Positions 38,401 through 44,400 of a stretch of 64,000 bases of DNA are shown piece by piece (the stretch's first letter is position 1; each line of letters starts with the position of its first letter). The notes under the pieces are model-generated. The model did not search any database and was not told the origin of the DNA. It saw only the letters and a program-made list of their open reading frames with translations. The stretch is taken from positions 13,035,549 through 13,099,548 of the forward strand of contig NC_062990.1 in the NCBI RefSeq assembly GCF_023078275.1, written 5' to 3'. The stretch comes from Leguminivora glycinivorella (Eukaryota > Arthropoda > Insecta > Lepidoptera > Tortricidae). The translations under genes were made by a program, and so were the position numbers.

Positions 38401-41400
38401 CGATAGAATCGCGGAGTGAGCCGCCCCTGCTTGTACTAATACTCTAATGTTGTAGGTGTTGGTGTGTCACGAGAACGTGGTGGACATAATTCCCGTGTTA
38501 CCTCCCGCGCTGGACTCGCGGCGAGAGGACGAGAAACGAAAGAATAAACTCCTGCCGAGGATAGAGTTCGATTTCAACATCGATAGCATATGTGAGTACA
38601 TTATTATTTACGACCGGTTTTATTTTATTATATCATGTCTTTAGAAAAAAAAACTTATAAATCCAAAAAAGAAAAACTTACTTTCTGGCCGGGATTCGAA
38701 ACCCTGACACCTGCGATCTGTCTGTGAACATTTAGACCGACCTCGTACGACTGAGCTACGCGGAGCCGACCCGCGGTCGGCGAAATTAACGACCATATTT
38801 TACGTTTCCTAACGCGAAAGAAAAACGCATGAAAAGAAAATTCGCGTTTTCCGGGATCTAAGGCTGCGCTAGGTCGATTTTTCACCCCCGAAAACCCCCA
38901 CATAACAAATTTCAGCTTAATCGTTAGAGCGGTTTTCGAGATCGGTATATTATATATATAAATAAATGAATATACAATTTGCTCGTTTAAAGGTATTAAT
39001 AAATTATAATAATTTGACGATAATATAAAACTTATAAACGTATTTCATTCATTATCAATTCTCAAACAATTTAAATGAAAAGGAAAAATGCCGGAGCAGT
39101 CGCTAAGTTGGTCCCGCCGGCGGTGTGAATGTAGAATCGCTCGCAGACGTTTCTGAATGATAAACAGACAGACGGACGGACAGATTCGCACCAAAAGGGT
39201 TCCTTTTGTACCTTTTTGGTACGGAACCTTAAAAATAAGTATAAATTCTTAGTACGTACAAAATTTGAGTTTTTCTTGTAAATCGCTTGAAATAGCCTTA
39301 TAATTTCGAGATAGATAATTTTTGGAAGTATGCTTGATAAGTAAGTGGTTAAACATTTTGATTTTACGTTGTATTTTCATAATTATAAGGCGTAAATTTG
39401 ACTGAGCATACCAGTGTAAAAAGTTTACTAAATTCGCCGCTAGATGTCGCTGTGCACCTCCAGTGGAAATCGTACAACGCGGTGTTAAGATTTTTCCTGA
39501 TTCAATGACCCTTTTCGAGCAAGATCTGGACATGGAGAAGGCGTTCGATCGCGTATGGCACCCCGGCCTCCTCTACAAGCTGTCCACGTCTACTACTCCT
39601 CGTCGAATAGTCAAGATCGTGGCCACCTTCCTGGAGAACCGCCGCTTCCACGTGGCGGTAGAAGACGCCGTGTCAACCGACCGGCCTATTCTCGCCGGCG
39701 TGCCCCAAGGGAGTTGCCTCTCGCCCGTGTGCTACGGGCGTTATACCGATGATATCCCGGCGAGCGAGGGCGTTACGCTCGCGCTATACGCCGACGACGC
39801 CGCCTTCATCACGTCGTCCATCCGCCTGTCACACGCAGCGCACAAGGCCCAGTGTGCGCTAGAGGCCCTCCCCCCTTGGCTGAAGCAGTGGAGGCTGTCA
39901 GTCAACGTTGCGAAGACCCAGGCGATCGCCATTTCCCGGAAGGTGCTGATGCCGCCGCGTCTCACGCTCCTGGGGCAGGCCGTCGAGTGGACCCCCACGG
40001 TTAAATACCTAGGGGTGACCATCGACCGCCGCCTCACCATGGCCCCTCACGTGCGCAACGTGATTGCCCAGACGCGTGCCGCTCGCACCCTCCTTGGCCC
40101 GGTACTACAGTCCCGGCTATCCCTCCGCGTAAAGTTGGGCGTGTACAAGACATACGTCCGGTCACGCCTAACCTATGCAGCCCCCGCGTGGTATGCGCTG
40201 GTGGGAGAGTGCAACAGGAAGCGACTCGACTCCCAGCAGTCGCTATCCTTACGCGCCGTCGTTGGAGCCCCCCGCTATGTGCGGAACGACGTGATAGCCC
40301 GGGACCTGAAATTAGAGCCGCTACGAGACTTCGTAGCTCGCCTGACGGGTCGGATGTTCGAGCGTGCGGACCAGTCGCGCTTTGGTCACTTACGTGACAT
40401 AGCGCCCTACCACGCACGCCCGCCCGACCACAGGGGCCTGCCGCGCGAGCTCGCGCCCGCGGCCCCTGTCACACCGGACTGACCACCTCGGACATGACAC
40501 CACCCTGACACCGGCTGATGTTCGCTAGCCGGGCCTCCCCCAACGGGGTCCCACCCAGCTGGCTTGAGCTCGCCGGTGTGAGAAGAACACCGGACAAGAC
40601 CCCACCGGAGCAACCGCTCCCCCCCAAGGACCCAGCCATATTTATGGCTGGCGGAAGAAACCGCTGAAAGGGGCCGATGCCCCGAGCAGCATCCCCAAAC
40701 CCCCGAGGGGGTATTGAGACGACACCCACTACTACTGTGCAGTTATCGCTTCTCGGCCTTTTGGCTAAGATCAAAGTGTAGTATCTGTTCTTTTCAGCTT
40801 AATATCTGAAACAGTGTTGCCAGATCTACTGATTTAGCAGTAGATCTACCTGATTTTGAAAAAATCTACTGATCTACTGCTTTTTTTGTAATTTTTCAAG
40901 AAATCTACCTGCTTTTTCCCAAATCGATATTTTTTGTATAAACAATTGGATTGGCCACAAATTTTTATTATAGACGGTCCAACAACTTAGTCAAGGCGCG
41001 AAATTAAAATTTTCTATGGGCCAACTGTCATCCCTTCGTTTCTTAAAGTTGCTGCTTTTTTCTAGTGACAGAAATCGCTTGACAGACTTTATATGTGATT
41101 GTTCGTAGTGTAGTGGTAGCTTTGCATTAGCAATAGCGATTTAGGCGGGTGCAAGAGTTTGATGTTTGTATGGTTTAATATTCTGTATTCATATCAAATA
41201 ATAGTACATTACGTCAGATGCCGGGAAAGAAGGGCTTACATGCTGTGTAGGTATATCCATCTGAGTAGGATAGTGATACGAAGCCTGTAAGCCCTTTTCA
41301 CGGCGAGGCATGTAATAATAGTACTTTTCTCAAACTTGCAATGATATGAAAAAAATAAATCTACTAGGCAAAAAGAAAACTCCTAATTCCGCGCCAAATT

Positions 41401-44400
41401 TTTTTTTAACTCTGAGGTAACTTATTAAACGGTGACATTCAGGTGCATTAGTACCTACTATTAATGTTTTTTTTTTCTGATTACTAAATGTCGTGGTGTA
41501 GTGTCAGCATTTGACGTTTAGAAACATGGAGGGTGCTTTACAGGCAGGCTTTTTTTGCTGTAAACTGTACTCTGAAATATTATCTTCACTCAGCTCACCG
41601 GAAACGTAGTAGTCCCGACAACATTTCATTGCAAGTTTGAGAAAAAGTTCTTATTTGTGCAACTGCCCCATCGATACTGAATAGGAATGGAATCAATTGA
41701 ATGCATCCTACACCTTATAAAACAAAGTCCCCCTTCGCGTCTGTCTATGCGTGTTCGCGATAAACTCAAAAACTACTGAACGGATTTTCATGCGGTTTTC
41801 ACCCATGAATAAGTGATTCTTGGGGAAGATTTAAGCATATAATTTGTGAAGACTTTGTTTGAAATATAACGATATTTGCTAAACAAGTCGGACAAAATCC
41901 CACTTTCTGAGAGCCTTAATCGAAAACGCTGCCCAAACCGTTTGAGCTATATCATGATCTGTATGGCGAAATATTGTATCTCTCATAGGTTTACATAAAA
42001 GTCCGCGAAAGCATATGTCTATCTTTTACGGATAACTTACTATGTATAACCATTTTTAATCCCCATGCGTAGCTGGGGCGGGCCGCTAGTGTGGAATAAG
42101 TTTATCTTCGTAAAAATTGTATGGGATAAGTTTTTTCTTGATGTGTCGCCGGATTCTGAGTCGGTTTTTTTTTCATACAAACATTTGATTATAGATAAGA
42201 AAGAAAAAAAGTTTATCAAAAATGACCTTCGTATGTTTTTTCCAAAACCTATCAACGCCAATCTTCATGAATTTGAAATCGTGAGAAGTCTTAAAAGAGT
42301 TCCAGGACCGTGTTCATGTCACAGTATAATTTTTCTTTCATTCTTCTTCACTTAGTATCAATATTTGTAGTCTACTGCTTTTTTTCCCGATCTACTGGTT
42401 TTTTATTCATTTTTCTACTGTATACTTCAGATTCCGTCTGGCAACACTGATCTGAAAGTTCCCTCACTGAGGGACCAGTATATTAAACTGATTTTTGTAA
42501 ACCGACGGGATGTTCGGGGCTCGCTCCACTCCCGTCACGGGTCGGCCCGGCATTGCAGTGCCGCCGGGATTGGCCCACAAATATACTTGAAAGGCGTAGT
42601 TAATTAATAATTAATTACGAAAATTGTTTACGGTTTACTTATGCTAATTATGATTAGTGTACGTATTCTGAATGCCGAGAGAATTTTATTGTGTCTCCAC
42701 AGTGGAACTATCTTTTGAGCTCATAATGGAATTTTAACAATTAACTTTTGTATGTTTGTCAGTGTGTCTAGCCGACTCAGTGCTGGCGTTCCACCGGCAC
42801 GGAGTTCAAGGCCGGTCGCTGCGGCACGCGGACGTCACGCAGGAAATCACGGACGAGAGCCGCGCGTACCGTCTGCGGGGGAGCGACAAGTAAGTAACGA
42901 TCACGAAAAATTTGTGCATTTTTAACCACAAAGTCTTTCTGAGCATTTCTTTTTTTTTGCCACTTTTATGAAGTGTGATATTTTTGAAAAAAAAAATGCT
43001 ATTTCTACTCAGAATTACTAGCTTTTTCAATCCTAGTAGTTAAAAAAATTGTCCCATACGATTTTTGTTACCATTTTCCGTACATGTTGTATGGGGTAAC
43101 AAAAGAGGAAAGTAACAAAAATGTAGGTATGGAAATTCTGGGACACATTTTGTCTCCCAGTGAGATTGAAAGTACTCGTGATTCTGAGTACAATTGACCT
43201 AAAATTCCCTAAAACTTTATCAAAATTTTTTAATTGGCAAAAAAAAAAAGAAATGCTCTTCTAATTTTGAAAAAAATAACCCCTGACATAGGGGACCGAT
43301 TTCCATGAAACATGGCTAAGAATAAACCCGACTAATTCAGTTTTTAACCCCCGACGCAAAAACGAAGGGGTGTTATAAGTTTGACGTGTCTGTCTGTCCG
43401 TCTGTCTGTCTGTTTGTCTGTCTGTGTGTGTGTCTGTCTGTGGCATCGTAGCTCCCGAACGGATGAACCGATTCTGATTTAGTTTTTTTTGTCTGAAAGC
43501 TGAGTTAGTCGGGAGTGTTCTTAGCCATGTTTCATGAAATTCGGTCAACTATGTCGCGGTCGGGGGTTTTTTCAAAATTTTAATTTTGTGGTTAGGTTAT
43601 CAAACAATAAAAAATCTAAATCGGTTCATCCGTTCGGAAGCTACGATGCCGCAGCCAGACACACACACAGACAGACAGACATGTCAAACATAATTATAAC
43701 ACCCTGTCGTTTTTTGCGTCGAGGGTTAGAAGGAGACGCGCTGATAGCGCGAGCGATGAATGGTGGGATCATTCACTTTCACATAATGAAATACAGAACA
43801 ACGCATTAGGGCATTCTCAGAATTTGGGACCCCCAAATTAGCGTAAGTTGTTAACAAAAATTAAGTCACTGACAGTTTTGTGACGATAATTAAGCATGAA
43901 ATTTCAATAAAAATATTGTTTTTGGGTTAATTACATAAACTTTAAGCGATAAACTACATTCAGAATGTGGAAAAAGTAAATTTTTAGACAGATTTTATGC
44001 TTAATTGTCGTCACAAAACTGACAGTAAGTTAATTTGTGTTAACTGTTTGAGCCGGAACCGAAACATTAAATAAAACAGTTGAAAAATATCACCATTTTT
44101 AATGAATTTTCAATACAATAGGTTCAAGAGTCTAGGACACGTAGCGGGAGAGATTTTGGTTAGAAAAAGAAGGGTCGCTGGTGCCGTGCACCTTGCCTTT
44201 ACAGTGACGCGAAGGGGAAACTGTGGCGCTTCAGTCTTCATTCTTATTGGTCCGGCAGGTCGAGGCGCTGGCCGCCGCTCATTGGATCAGCGGGGTGACC
44301 GGAGGTTGGCTGTCCTGGACAGTGTTGCCAGTCATGTAACATTAACAAATTACGCTAACTGAGGGGGGGGGGGGGGGGGCAAATTCTGAAGATGCCCATT

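Noticed and set aside
39741..40774. Several minus-strand ORFs across the Jockey-type LINE
   Set aside because: Shadows caused by the high GC of the LINE; the + frame carries the RT motifs.
42065..42355. hAT transposase remnant ORF
   Set aside because: No recognisable transposase motif; short and single, so only the element's ends support the hAT call.
40745..42577. Functional U2 snRNA gene
   Set aside because: It is split by 1.6 kb and has LINE sequence where its promoter should be.
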